From positions 930,001-994,000 of the forward strand of contig JAUCEF010000008.1 in NCBI GenBank assembly GCA_033558025.1: a stretch of 64,000 bases of DNA, written 5' to 3'. The translations under genes and the position numbers were made by a program. A model generated the notes under the pieces. That model was not told where the DNA came from and did no database searches. It worked only from the letters and a program-made list of their open reading frames with translations. Origin of the DNA: Phytophthora sp. 'mugwort'. Taxonomy: Eukaryota; Oomycota; Peronosporomycetes; Peronosporales; Peronosporaceae. Shown here piece by piece: positions 33,710 through 46,733 of this stretch (positions within the stretch are counted from its first letter, which is position 1; each line of letters starts with the position of its first letter).

Positions 33710-36300
33710 AATAGTTGCGGGATCCTGCTTTTGGATGCATGAACAGTGGTGCCCTTCTCCACGAGTCTTTTACAGACTCGGAGCCTTGCCAACTCGCCAA
33801 AACCTCATCGTCTTTGATGGATCTGTTCTAGCGATGATCCTCCTCCTTTGGCATCCCGGGTGATGCCTTAAGAGATGACACGCTTGAGAATTTCCTCTGT
33901 AACATGTAGATTACTGTCGGAATAGAATATCAGACGTGACAGGCGCATCCAACTCAGCTCCGGCCACTATGTGACGGATTCGGAATGGGTGTGGGTCTGC
34001 CCGGACCACCTTGTATGGTCCTTACCACGTGACAATCCATTTGTTGTCCATTTTCTTGTCACTCGAGATCGGAGCACGATATCTTCCATGACGAAGCTCA
34101 CCAGGTTCTCGCCGCGCTCGCGTTTTGATCGAGTAGTTGTTGCTTAAGCCATTAGTCAACGACTGGTTGGTGCATTACACGCACGCTGGCTCGCAGCATA
34201 GCTAAGTTTTCGAGATGTCTGCCGATTCTTGTGGCAGGGTGGCCAGCTTCATAGTACCAGCATGATAGAACTCGGACAGTAGTGTTGGGCAAGGCAGTCC
34301 TGTGAACAGCTCTACTGGCGCTCGATTCCAAGCAAGGGTAGATCCGTGTACTTGAGACTTGCCTGAACGGCGGTAGCTAAGTACACCCAGTCTTTAGAAG
34401 AGACCTTGTACTCGACAATCATAGCCCATAGAGATTGAAGGATGTCGCGATTGACGGGCGCAACAGACCGCTGGTCCATGGGCTGTATGCTAGGGTGAGG
34501 TTCGCTTTGGTATTTAGCCTCCTTGCTAGCTTAGCAACAACTTTCATTTCTTGAAATGACTGTCATTGTCGCTAACCCACAATGGTGGGGCTCCAGTACG
34601 ACAGTTCAGTCGAGAATAGGCATGGTGGCTACGGCAATGTCAGTCATACTCACCGAACACAAAAGCACAGAAATGCGTGACGTAGTCCTTCAAAAGCGGC
34701 TAGTATAACAGTAGAAAATATTTTAGCATAGAACTCCGTTCCTTTCGCTGCACTCGATTGTCTCGCCCCGTAGCTGTGAATGGTCCGGCCACGTTCAACA
34801 CGCGGGAAACTCAAACAGCTTCTAACCAACTTGTGAAGAACCCCTCCCGCAAATCTGGGATGTGGAGACTCTTGCGGAGGTAGTTCACCATGGCTTGCTC
34901 ACTACGGTGCGCTTGAGCGCCAGAGTGAACAATCCCACTGAGCACTGTGCCAGTCCTGAACACGCATGCGAAATCCTAACCCCCTTGACCGCCCCACAAC
35001 TCCATCTGGTCCTTGTTTCGACATTGGTGGGGCAGTGTGTCGGCGCTGAGCAGCCCCACAATCTTGTTAGGGGACGGCCAGACAAAAAAAAAACCACCCG
35101 TCGTCATGTTGTCGGAGGAACTGCTTCGTAGTAGCGGTGCGTCGCGTTTTACTTGGTTTGGTCTTCTTTCGAGAGCAACGCTTTAGCTGAACCGTGGTAG
35201 TCGGCTGTCCAGCCCACCGTGATAACATGTCAGCCTACACATTCGATGCACCATTCACGCGCTCGATGACATATCGATATGCCACAAGTTTTAAAGCCCA
35301 ACTCTGCAGTTTCCCGCTTATGTGCATGTTGGTACGTGTATGGGGAGCGAACACGTGAATAAGATTTCTGTGGTTACAGAGTACGCAAAAAGGTCGTGCT
35401 CACAGCAACAAGTACTTGGGTTTGTCACAGGCTACCACGATGGTGGTAAGCCTCCTAATCGATCACTGTCGAATACAGCTGAAATCCACGAAAACTTTTC
35501 CACTCACTTCAGCAACTTGTGCTACTGGCTGTGATGGGGACTTTCGCATCGAAATCCCTTATCTGGGAAAGTAATAAAATTATATCCTGATTCGGAGGTG
35601 TCTGAGAAAACGCAGGTCGTCGCTGTGTCCTCTGAGAAGGCGAGAGTAGCCGAGGTTGCTAACAAATTCTTGACGTGATAGAACGTGGACTTCTCGGCAT
35701 TCGTCACTTCACGACAATCCCTGCTTCAAAGCGTTTTGCTCGCCTGATGCCGATCAAAACGTCATCATGTCGGTGGTACAACGCACCTCGTGCATAGTCC
35801 ACGATTAATTAACGCATCCCCAGTTCGCAGTGCTGAGAAATTGCTGCAACTGGACAGCCGACGTTGCATATGGCAGCGACCGAATCACATCGATGAGTCT
35901 GGGATCCTGTGCGGCTCCACTGCTATCGATGATACGCCCACACGACCGGATAGATCGCGGATAGAGGCAGCTCTTCTTAGCACTAAGCCTGAGCCCACAT
36001 GAACCAACCAAACCTAAGAACTGCTCCGTCTTGGTCAAGTTAGTGTCATTGTCGTCGGAAAAGAGATGCCGATGATCAATTCAGATGATGAGAAACTCAT
36101 ACAGAAGTGACTCGAAGCATTTCTCCATCGTATGCGGAAAATGAATAACAGTATTGTAGGGCCCTGGAGGTACTCGATGAGAAGCCTATATTTTCTCGTC
36201 TGTGTTGTATGGCATCAGCTTTTGGCTAAGCTCATCCAATGAAAGCTGCCAAAATGCCTTGAAGAGATTAAGCAATCCAACATGTTTCTTGCCCTTGGAT
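33710..36300 (-). pseudogene. Gypsy retrotransposon B, RT to chromodomain, decayed
   Basis: Sense reading from 36290: LLNLFKAFWQLSLDELSQK, HFPHTMEKCFESLLYEFLII (about 36090-36150; the following catalytic Asp pair is damaged), LRLSAKKSCLYPRSIRSCGR (about 35930-35990), ATSAVQLQQFLSTANW, then RNase H (ATTCVFSDTSESGYNFI, about 35580-35640). Integrase pieces follow in several frames: VNRDILQSLWAMIVEYKVSS with DWVYLATAVQASLKYT (about 34350-34470), and a chromodomain-like tail (ILRSRVTRKWTTNGL at about 34050-34090; EVLASWQGSESVKDSW at about 33760-33810). Many stops. It begins inside RT, so it is 5'-truncated. Confidence 0.78.
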
Positions 36301-36499
36301 ACTCGAGCAGAGTGCTCATATTTGGCATGGTGCTATCAACGCCTCGTCCCAGTCACAGGTTTGCCTATATGCCCCGACAGAGACACCTGGTTTAGTACAG
36401 GCAGCACGACAACAATTGTGAGGATCTCCATACACCAACAGAGTTTTACCAACGGCTGATTCAACTCGCATAAGAATGTGCGCACGGTGGCGGATACCG

Positions 36500-39400
36500 G
36501 CGCGGCTTTCGTTACACTGCACCGTGAAGACAGATGCCCAAAACTTCCCAGTGAAGCGGGGGTCTCAATCCGAGACAATCGATACGGGCAGTCCATGTTG
36601 GCGAAGACCCGATCGAGAACAGCTTCGATGTACCTTCACTATCAATGGTATCCGGCACCGCCGCAAAGTGGGCCATCTTGCTCAAACGGCCCACAGAGAG
36701 CACGATGCCCGTGTTCATCCCGTGCCATTCGGAATAACAAACCCAAAGGCTAAATCCATGGACTTCTAACACAGGCAAACTTGCCAGTGTGTGGCAGCAT
36801 GTAGTGAGGGATTCGCCGCTGACACGTTTCGCACGTGCGCACGTAGGTGCTTGCCAATTTGACAGTTTGGTTCACAATTTGGTTAATAGTACATGTTCAC
36901 AAAACGTTAGGCCTTATCACGATCCAGGGGGCCAGCAAACGGCGTATCATACACCTCATAGTGGATGCGATACTTCCAGTCTTCGTCATGAGGGACCACG
37001 ACGCGTAGAATGTCTGCAGGACCAGTGCTCTAACATAACAGGCCGTCATCGGCGAAATAGCGGTGCAGGTTCGCGCGCAAGCGCGCCGACAGTTTATTGT
37101 TCGAGTTTTGAAACTCCGTGCTCCAAAGAGCACGTAAGTGAGCTACGCGCGTGTCACCGCGCGCATACGCAGCTCGGATCAAATTCGTCAAAGACGAGGT
37201 CAACGTCGTATATGAGCAAGTTCATAGTCCGGTCGACATGATAACGCGTCTGCGAGACCATTCTGCCTGCCAGTTCACCTCGAAGTAATACTCCGCGAAG
37301 AAGGACAGCCAGCGGGCCAGGTTTTGCGAGAGATGAGGCGACTGGGTCACAGTGCGTATCGACGCGTGATCAGTGAAGGTCACAGACGGCAAAGGTGAAA
37401 CAGGTGAACCTTGAACTTGACAAGGCAAACACTTCGTTGCAACTAGCTCCTTGTCATGAACTGGGTATCACTTCTCTGCTGCTTTAAACGGTCCAGATTC
37501 AAAAGCAATCCCGCGTTCGCGCCCGTCAGCTTCTGCGTCTATTGTACTGAGCCTATGACTAAGTCTGGTGCGTCACAGACGACACTGAACGGACCGCAAA
37601 GTCGAGATCGGTGCATGAAGGAGACTCCCTTTGTCCGCTCAAAGGTGTCTCGATGCTCTGTGTCCCTATACCCTTGATTGGACATTGCCCGAGCCATATC
37701 AGCGTAGTTCCCACTGTACTTTGTAAGTAGTTGGCGAGGACAAGTCGCTTGCGTAAGCCGTTCGGGTTTTTGGTAACCGGCTAATCCACAATGGTTTTAA
37801 CCTTAGCGAGATTCACACGAAGGTCACGCTTCTAAAAAAAACATCCTAAGAAAGGAAGCTCTTCAGCGCCGAGGATGCACTCGCCGAATAATCATACAGC
37901 CGGTTACGGCGCATGCACTCAAACACCACTCGTAGAGGGACGATGTGATACTCCAAATCCGACGTGATCTGCACGGCGGTGGACAAAGGTGTGCATCGAA
38001 CTATGTCTGTATAGATGCTCTTGGGGAATCACCAGCCACTCACAAAGCATGCCGCTAGGAGTGGTGACAGCTGTTAGCGGAATGTCGTTCGCACGCGTGA
38101 GCAACTGACAATAACCGTCGACTAAGTCGGGTGCACAGTACATCGTACATCCGACCATATTGTTCTGCAGAACATCCTTCCGACGAAACGGTGTCTGGGC
38201 CGGAATGGTGGCGGCGTTGAGCTTGTTCAAGCATGAACAATGCTCCACTGCCGTTAGGCTTTCAGACACAGAATATCGGCGTTGGGGTTGATACATGCTT
38301 TTTCGCACCATTACAGCAGCGTGCTTTAAACTGAAGAACGCGTCAATGACGTCACTCTGTTCATTGGGCAAGGGCCACTGCCTGGTGACGCAGTATTTGG
38401 TTCCAGGAACCAGGGCAATCTCGTGACGCATTCCTCGATCCCGAGGTAGGCCAGAAGGCGGTTCATTGGAGACCACGTCTTGGTACTCCTGACCAAAGTA
38501 TAGTACGGGTCTGATGGATCCTTCAGGACTCCGACCCGCTGTGCACGCTCAGTGCCTGCTTATTGTCCCAAGTACCGCTTCATCCACAACGTCGAGGGGT
38601 TTAGCTCCACTTCAGGTCGTAAGATGACCACTTCGGCTATATCTCCCACCGTCAAGGCATCACCGAACTCAGTCATGAACGTCTTGTCCAGCTCTAACAG
38701 AGCGTCAATTACGGGTACAGCATTCAGACCAATATCCCCTTCGGCTACGCCGATCACTTCATTTACGAGTGCGTATAGCAGCTCGCTATCATCATCCACC
38801 CCAGACACATCGTGTGTCAGAACAGGCGATTTGCGTCTCGTAGTCGCCGTGCAGCGTGGATACCGTCTCCTCGCGGAAGCCGTACGCCTGTAGATGCCTT
38901 CCAATCCACACTATCAGTGTCGATACGACAGGTATCGCCACCTCTTGTTGATCGAAAGAGCCTTCATATCAGTACCGACACCTGGTGAAGAACTGCATGA
39001 CCCGCTGTCACCACCCTGCGGATTACGCGCCGCTCTACGCGCATCGTCAGGGCAACGAGCGCCGCTCCGTGGGTATGTGCTACTTCACGTGCATTATCAG
39101 GGCCAATCCCATGATTGCTCGGCATACGGCCGACAATGCCTGCGATATGCAGCGATTTCTCGTTGTTGCAACGAACGCCGCTCAAGCGGATTACGTGTCA
39201 CTCCACGTTCAGCCCACGAGCAGTGCTTGGGTCTCGCGTCCCAACGCCATCCGTGCCCATTAACTCGGCCACTCCGATCTCCAGCACATTGACCGACCCG
39301 GGCCGGCGCTCGCGACAATAACGTTTTTGCTTCTTAGCAGGGGGAGGGGCTTGACTCGTTAATTCTCTACTAGGGTGCAAGCACGTAGCGCCGAAGGTCT

Positions 39401-40783
39401 TAGACCTCCAATCGATCAATGGCTCATGAAGTTCGAGTCATGCCATGATCATATCGCGAATCCAGGTCAAGGCTCAGACAGCCTTCGACGCTATCGAAGT
39501 CATGAAACTTCAAGCCCAAGTTTACAGGAACCATGGGCACCGTGAGATGGTGCCCGTTTTCGCGAGACGGGCAGTGATTATGTTACTTGTATGCGGTATC
39601 CGTACCTCGGCATACTGATGACTTCCTTCCATCGTGGAGCTCCGAGCGTGATTTCCTGTCGCCCTAGAACTGATAAGGATCGTCCACGGCTTTTTAAACC
39701 CTTTACGGTCGCCTCAACGACCAGCAATATCGGCTTGCATACACGTCCCGCAATAAAGCACGGTGCTTTTTGGGCTAAGCCCTGCCGAATTCTTCCCTGG
39801 AGTTCAACAGAGCTTAGCTCTCCGCCAGCAGACCGCCCGCGAATATTGGGCTTCGGCGTTTACTTGCCATGAGCCAGGCTTCTGCTTTGAAGCAAAGCTT
39901 CGGCTCTGGGGAGCCTGACGCTGCTTACGCAGAGGACGATTGGGATGTAGGCGCTGGTTGCTTCCATCCGCGTAGCATCGCACGGATGCCGATGCGCTGC
40001 TCAGCAGCCAGATGCTCGGATTCCTCGCCTGCAGTCCATCTGGTTAGAGCCATAGGATGAGCCGGAGGCTCGAGAAGCGCCCCAACCAATCGGCGCAGAC
40101 TTAAAGTTAAACTCGGTGTACAACGCCACATTCACGGCCTAATTTAAAGATGTAGGGTGAACGCGGAAGCCTTCCCTCTTGGCAACACCAGTACGAAGAC
40201 CTTCCATGAAGATGGTCACGGGGATCGTCTCAGGGAGGGGATCTGCCGCCGTACCAGCGACGAGAGCTCGCAACTCGTTGACGAAGTCCTCGAACCTGGC
40301 GGGTAAAGAGAAACGTGGCCTCACGCGATATGCATGGTTAGGCGGCATGAACACTCGCGGGGAATGGAGTTTCAGCAGGTCCCAAGAAGGAAATGCAGTG
40401 TCCACGGACGTGCCACGCGTCAGTATCTATCTCGCGCTCGGTGCCCGAGTTGGGAGATAGCTAGCGTACGCCCTATTACTCGAACTTGGCATGGTGTGCA
40501 TCATAGCCATCTCGATTTATCTGTCCCAGGGCAGGAGATCCTCTCCATCCTTGCCCTCAAAGTCTTGACGCTCTATAGCATTCTCGTAGTTAGGGAACGC
40601 CTCCAGACGTGCTTTCACCATGTCGGGGCCTTGCGAAACAAGATGAACCACACCTTTCGGACCAACAAGAGGCATCAGCCGTTTAAGCTGTCCTGTTGGT
40701 TCGGGGGTAAATGGGTGATTTACTCCATCCTCACATAGGGACAGTCTAAGAGCAGATGTAGTATTGACTACGAGGACTAACAA
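36500..40783 (-). pseudogene. Gypsy retrotransposon A, gag to integrase, decayed
   Basis: Sense order: gag (40783-39950; LVGPKGVVHLVSQGPDMVKA, RFEDFVNELRALVAGTAADP, GEESEHLAAEQRIGIRA), a spacer/protease region (about 39400-38560), RT (38476-37900; LPRDRGMRHEIALVPGTKY, APDLVDGYCQLLTRANDIPL, TTPSGMLCEWLV), RNase H end (HDKELVATK, LARWLSFFAEYYFEVNW at about 37260-37480), and integrase (YRIHYEVHD-like remnant near 36950; RLSKMAHFAAVPDTIDSEGT at about 36620-36700). Order RT-RNaseH-IN marks Gypsy. It directly abuts Gypsy B in the same orientation; the integrase is truncated near 36500. LTRs were not identified. Confidence 0.82.
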
Positions 40784-42962
40784 GTGCAGCGGGGCTGCAA
40801 TAGTTTAGCGTCTTAGACTCAGGTAGTCTTCGTATAAGGTGAATAACATCAGGCTCTATACAAGAACCAGGACGAACCAGTAAGACCACTACTTACGAAC
40901 TCAAAGAGTCAAAGATATTTAACGAAGACAAATGAACTCTTATTTTAAAAGGCGAACTGAATGCATTATTCGTATGGGGAGTAGAGCCGCCTGTTATGTA
41001 AATGTATAGGACTCACTATCAAGTATTGTAGAGGCTAGTCCAATGCATATCGATTGGCTGTAACGCCACCTATAGATATCTCGTTAGCTATCTCGTACTG
41101 ATTACTGTTATCAGGGGAAGGTGTAGACACACCGAAGTTTTGTAACCCACATAATTTATAGCCTTCAAAGTAACCCCGTTATACTTCTCCAAAATGATTG
41201 AACTGTTTTTTTACAAGTTCTCTGCAATTTAAAGTGCATGATCACTACCTCCGAGGTAGGTTAGCCATAGAACGTGAATGAATTGCGCGTAACTGGACGC
41301 ATCAGCTCTTCAGCACGTTACTAGAAATGACCGTCCTAGACACGTTCTTAGCGTACTGCTACGATATTACCTATAATAGTGCTACAGGAGCTTCCAATGC
41401 CGACTTGCATGACATTGTACCGCAACTACAACTAACCTATCAACTGATTTTCAACGACGAGTTCGCAGCGACAACAGAGTGGTATGCCATGGTGTGGATG
41501 GCGGTGATATGGCTCCTCACACGGCCGAACACCACGTCGTAACCTCCTTCAGTATGTCGATGATTGCTCTGAAGGCAAGCGGATTCAGCGACAGTGCGGC
41601 ATGTGAACGAAAACTGTCGTATTATTGAATTAACTGTTCGCTTCCGAAGCCGATTAAGTTTTACGATATGAACACGAAGAGACCCTCTGCGCGGTCTGGC
41701 CAGGTATCGATCGCATCTCTCTCCCCATAAAGATACCGATAAGAGGAGGAGGTAAGCACGGAAAGCAACACCCCAAAGCCCCCCCCTCATCGTCGGTCAA
41801 GTTTCGTTCAAGATGCGGACCGACCCTACGACGGTCAAGTGAAGTTCCCCAGGCGGCTGTCCCCAAGAACCGTCCAAACCAGCCCAACCCAAGATCGCTC
41901 CGACACCTTCGCTGCCATCGTAAGCGTTTAACCTGTCCAACCAACGGGCACACAAGGTACGCCTAATTCAGCCTCCACTGACGAATGGAGTACCCTCCGT
42001 AAGTTAATAGTCTGGCAACCATTAGTAAGCCAGAATCGCGTTAGCAATCTCGCGAAGCTTGCTTCGCTATCATGTGGACACGTAGACTGTCCAACAACAG
42101 GAGTAAGGCTCTGTTACGGTGCCCTTCCAGAGATTCTCGATCCAGTCCAGCATCACCTGCCGGAAAAAAGTTTGATCTGGTCTGGACCGAGAATGTGGCT
42201 GCCGAGGACGCGCAAGTACATCGTGAACTCATTCTCCCTCCCCACCCGGCGTTCCTGGAAACACGAAGTGGGGAGAAAACTCACAACCATCCGCAACCAC
42301 AGTGAGTGCAATCGTACGCTGATAACGTTCGGACCATCCGTCCCAGCCAGAATGCATGTAGCACCAGCGAGATCCAAGGTAGAGCGAGAATCCATGTTGA
42401 ATACCCTTTATGGGCCGTACTTGACATCCCCCAGTTCAATACTGTCACTATATATGTATATACGTTCCGGACATCGTATACGATACCAATATATGTGAGT
42501 CTCAGACATTATTTTTTCGCCCAACCCACTCGTTCAGTACAGTCAACTGACGTACAGAGGTAAGACAAAGTCAACGCTTGTCATTTAGGCGTTCAGCTAT
42601 GCCTACTGTGGCAACTGGATTCAAGCCCCAACGCCCTTCATAAGGATGGTGCCTGCGATAAACATGCAAGTCTGGTGGATTGTAGCGTGTTAAGCAACGA
42701 AGTTTGGGAGCTGGAACCCCCAGCAAAGATCAACGCGTACTGTTAATATTAAGTAGCGTGAGCTATGCACGCTCCTCCGCGAATGCCAATCCGAGTCGCT
42801 TCCACCTGCTATCGTAGCAGTCCTGAGGAAGCTGCTAAAGTTGCTTGTGCCCTTGCCATAATCAGCCATCCACAGTACATCCTTGTGAGTCCTGGCGCCA
42901 TTACACTAGCTGGGATCTGCGTAACTATTCTTGAGCAGTGTTTACTCCAGCCATGGCAGCTG
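40784..42962. other. No supported gene; expected 5' side of Gypsy A
   Basis: Only short frames without domains. The 5' LTR of Gypsy A would be expected at about 40800-41300, but no matching partner was found on the left side. Frames at 42041-42395 overlap on both strands and are not assigned. Confidence 0.45.
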
Positions 42963-44007
42963 CTAGTTGCAAGAGCCGGTCAGATGCAGCCATGACATCA
43001 TCACATAGATGCACTTACGGCAGAGATCTGCCGATGCAACTCCACGTAGAATCTCCTCGGCAGCCCTGTACATAAAGCTTTCCCACCGCCCCGCAAGGGT
43101 TGACGCAGGTGGAACGTCAAGAATAGCAGCGCGATTTTCGCTCAGGAAGCGTTTCACAGCGGCCTTGAAAACCGAGAAACTGATGCCGTTCAACAATGGG
43201 GGATAAGGTCCCGGCCGCAGACATTCTGTCGCCGAAAACTCGGCCTCTTGAAATACTCTCTCAGCGCTGCCGTTGGCAGGGATAGTTGTCAAGAACGATA
43301 GCAATGCTCCAAGTGGGTACATGTTTCGCAAGCTGCGGAGCAACCGGCGCATTCAACCATTGGCCTGCGGGGTCTTGCAGAACAAAACCACGATTTATAA
43401 TCAGCAAGTCCATCACGCGTAATGTAGGCAACAACATGGATATTTTTCCTTTGTTTGGCGTGTTCATGTCCACGGCGTGCGTACCAGCCTCGCTCCACCT
43501 ATAACTGCGCGATCACCGCCGGTTGAAGCTCGTATCATCGAAGTAGAAGACGTTTTTGTCTGCCGCCATGCGCTTGAGCAGGCTGACCGCAAAATCATGT
43601 CGCGTTTCCGTTTTTATTCGGGTGTTGCGACACTGGGAACCACAGTGCACTTGCTTCAAGGTGAACCTTACTCCGCCCAGGGCGTCTCGACTGGTCGTAA
43701 GAGAGAGTCCGAGGTCAAACTCGTCGAGTAGAGGATTCTTTTTTAATACAAAGTCAAATGACAGTTGTCGCCAAGCTTCGCAGCGAGAAATCCACGAGCT
43801 CGGGCATATCACCACTACGTCGCGATCCTTGCACCTCGTTGTTTCCGGTTTGCACGAGCATGCTGAACCCAATTGTGTGGCGTCCTCTCCTTGATCTCCG
43901 TATACAGTTGCACCTATCCAGTCAAGCCCTATTTGAATATCGTGGAGAACACACGCCTTGACATCTTCCGAGTAAGTCTGCACCATGCTGGCTAAATCGT
44001 GGACCAC
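42963..44007 (-). pseudogene. Tc1/mariner-type (IS630-like) transposase, decayed
   Basis: Sense reading from 44007 shows RHDFAVSLLKRMAADKNVFY followed by FDDTSFN, the position of the first catalytic Asp (about 43520-43570). After a shift come THAVDMNTPNKGKISML (about 43440) and WSIAIVLDNYPC, the second Asp (about 43290). Then LRPGPYPPLLNGISFSVFKA (about 43140-43210) stands where the usual P-Y-S-P-x-L-N-P-I-E carries the third acidic residue; here the Glu is lost (LNGIS). The three blocks are in different frames. No terminal inverted repeats were found by eye. Confidence 0.6.
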
Positions 44008-44670
44008 CGAGACGCAGAAACATCGGCCAGCAGCGTCGATAAATCAAGAATGGCAAAAAAGTTGATACCAGGGTGACAGAGCTCGTGTGTTCAGTATTGC
44101 AGTGGTTGTAATACGTAGTGTTGAACAAGATGGTTGACTGTTTTGAAATGAAAAAAAAGAGTTGCTGTTTGATGAACATAAAATTATACTATCGTATGAG
44201 GCGTCCGGAAAGTATACATACGTGCAGTAATCTTTTTCAGCTGGGCGGACGGTGATTAAAAGGTGTAGTAAATGGACGTCTGGCCCATATTGAAGATAGT
44301 GCGCTTGGGATGAGTCCGTGGCGGAAGCGAAGCAATCCTTCATCGTTATCTTACCGCGTGGCTACAAACCCAAGGCGGGATCCCTCCAGGTCGCTGTTGC
44401 GTCTCCTGTCGAAGTGGCTGATTCTCCTTATTGTTACAGACAACGACATACAAAACTGGCATGGCTGAATAGTATCCTCCATAGTGAACTGCCTCGCTGT
44501 CGAAACAGACAACAAAACCCGGCAGAGTTTTGATTGGCCGATTATACTACTGTTGTGTAAAACATTCTGATACTTTCTATGTGGTGTGTAAAAAACACGC
44601 TTTTATCTGATCATTATCTCCGAATACGTAGGAATTGCTTTCTCAAAGCTGCGAATTACGGTTGTCTCAG
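44008..44670. other. Between transposase relics, no gene seen
   Basis: AT-rich in part; only short frames on either strand without recognisable features. Confidence 0.5.
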
Positions 44671-46036
44671 CTAATTCGTCCCAAGCAGCAAGGTCGACTT
44701 AACGGCATGAATGCGCTTCTCTCTGACAGTGCCTCCGGTAATCCCGCGAAACTTCGACCGGATATTCGCCTTTAGTGGCCCCATCACGCCGACGTTCAGC
44801 AGTTGACAAACCGCTGTTGTATTAGGTGAAAAAGAGACCACCATAGAGTTTGCCTCCTCGGCAACGACCCGCTGACCCTCCTCAGAAACGTGGGAGTCAA
44901 AATTATCGAGAAGGAGGGCAGTGGGGCCTTCAATTTCGTATTTAAACAATTGTTTTACGTAAAATCGCCAACCAACTGCGTCCATCCACGCGTTCTCCTG
45001 CACGGTATAGTAGTGGCCAGGCGGGTAATGGGGCCACTCCTGGCCTTCGATGTCACCACCGAGCTTCCTTCGAATAATGGAGAGAATCGGAAGATTTTGT
45101 TTCACCTGTAACAACACAAACGAAGTAATTTGTCCGAAAAATATAATATAAAAACGTTTTTATCGAAACTTATATATAATATGTTTCGGCATCAATAAAA
45201 ACGTTTAAACGTACCACCACCACGAATTGTAAGCATTGCTGTTATTCTGTCAGTGTGCTTCGTCATCTCAGCAATTCAAGCGGGATCCTTGCGACCTGCT
45301 TGAGAGCCCAAAAGCGAGCCAACGGCATGTCAAAATTGATTGCAGTTTCGTCGACATTGTAACTTTCTGTATGGCTCGCTCCATGTACTGTACTCCTTCT
45401 AAACTTTAGATAAACTACGCTCGCTTCTTTAGCAGCTTTACAGTCGACATTTTGGCTTCTTGGGGCTTTGTGCCGAAACGTCATAGCTACACAAAGCAAA
45501 ACACAAACAAATCAGTTAAAACAATAATTTACTCATAAAAACGAAGTTTTCAGCACCAAAAAATGATTTTACCGCTTGCAGATACGCTGGCACATTCTCT
45601 CAAGCTACTGCTGAGGGGTTTTGTGCTCCTCTATGTACCTTGCACACCATTTCGGCTCCTGCAGCCACATGAAATCGATCATTGAATGTGTTGAAAGGGC
45701 CTAAATAACATAAAGTATAGCAAAGTCAGTACATATGTTGGTAGTCCCTATTAGTTATCAATGTCAACATATCTTTTCATCTCTGCGTGTATCTTTCATG
45801 AACGTCACAAGGGCCGGGACAATAGGAAATATTTCTTTGCACCCCTGCCCCTTGAGCATCGGCGATCGAGCATTGCCGCGAAAGGCGAGCAGGCGGTCAG
45901 CCTGCTTCTACCACCCGAAAATTGTGCCGCGTGGCCGCTGGAGCTGGCGCGCTGCTTCGTCAACTCCAGCTTGGGTGGCGAGCAGCGCGCCTTCGCGCTT
46001 CTCCTTTATCGTGTAGCGCCGCTGCTTTCGTGCCAT
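44671..46036 (-). pseudogene. pogo/Tigger-like (DDE_1) transposase with one intron
   Basis: ATG at 46036 opens MARKQRRYTIKEKR and a helix-turn-helix (EAARQLQRPRGTIFGW). An in-frame TAG (45908-45910) interrupts it, after which the same frame runs on as KQADRLLAFRGNARSPML. A middle block reads LQEPKWCARYIEEHKTP (about 45640-45670). The catalytic region has YNVDETAINFDMPLARFWAL (first Asp, about 45300-45360), a probable intron at 45106-45214, then HYYTVQENAWMDAVGWRFYV, ALLLDNFDSHVSEEGQRVV (second Asp, about 44880-44920) and CQLLNVGVMGPLK (about 44775-44815). The last block has Asn where pogo enzymes usually have Asp (QPLDVGV), so the active site is lost as well. Confidence 0.78.
45106..45214 (-). 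other. Probable 109-bp AT-rich intron of the pogo-like gene
   Basis: Sense donor GTACGT (after ACAATTCGTGGTGGTG) and acceptor TTACAG. It contains the palindrome ATAAAAACGTTTTTAT (45149-45164) and related AAAACGTTT words. Joined reading is off by one frame from the next block, consistent with decay. Confidence 0.5.
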
Positions 46037-46149
46037 TGAGGAAGTGCACTTAGTTTTAGATCGGCAATTTGGGCCGTCCAGCCGATTTTGTTCTTGCTGG
46101 ATTCGCTAACTAAATGAACATTCTTGCAACCTGATTCGCTAAAATAATT

Positions 46150-46733
46150 TTACATTTTGTGTGGAGCCCCCCGACTATGCCTATATGCCCATTGCCGGGT
46201 TCTGAATCTGCCATCTTCGTATGTCGTTGTCCGTATACCACTCCAGCGCATAAAGCGCTCACACCACGACATAGGTGCGTGGCGGCGCTTGGTCTCTATG
46301 AAACCCGGGAGCAAGTCCGCTGCCTTGCTAACGATCATGTCGTGGGTGACAACTTGCTCTCGCGCCTAACATCATTGATAAAGCCACTATAGCATCTTCT
46401 ATAAGCGCTGGCGGTGAAACCCATCCGTTACCGCCTGGTGTGAGCTTAGAAGCGCAAGATAGGCTATTTTGTTCCTAAGCGCGATGATACCTCGACGAGC
46501 TTCTTGAGCTTACGCTCCCAAGTCTGCAGCGTCGGGAGTTTAATACTGTGCATATCATAGAACGCCATGCGAGCCATACCTGCTTTTGAAGCGTCAAAAT
46601 AGTCGAGCACCATTCGTAACTCAAATGCATTCTTGTACATAAGGGTATCCCTTCCGCGGGCAATGTATGGGTGGGCTTTGTTTGGCGGTGTATTTGAAAA
46701 ATGGCGATCACCGATCAGCCACTGAACTGGCAC
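46150..46733 (-). pseudogene. Second pogo-like N-terminal fragment (CENP-B-type HTH)
   Basis: Sense reading from 46733: KNAFELRMVLDYFDASKAGM and MHSIKLPTLQTWERKLKKLV (a psq-like helix-turn-helix), then, after shifts, THDMIVSKAADLLPGFIE and MSWCERFMRWSGI, which resembles the CENP-B-type DNA-binding domain. It is a different sequence from the HTH at 46036, so it belongs to another element, truncated beside or by the first. No catalytic domain follows. Confidence 0.6.

Noticed and set aside
36500..40783. LTRs of Gypsy A at 40.8-41.3 kb and 33.0-33.7 kb
   Set aside because: By eye no shared sequence was found between the two flanks; they may be deleted or too decayed.
45149..45164. Palindrome ATAAAAACGTTTTTAT as a transposon terminus
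   Set aside because: It lies inside a predicted GT-AG intron of the pogo-like gene, between two coding blocks of that gene.
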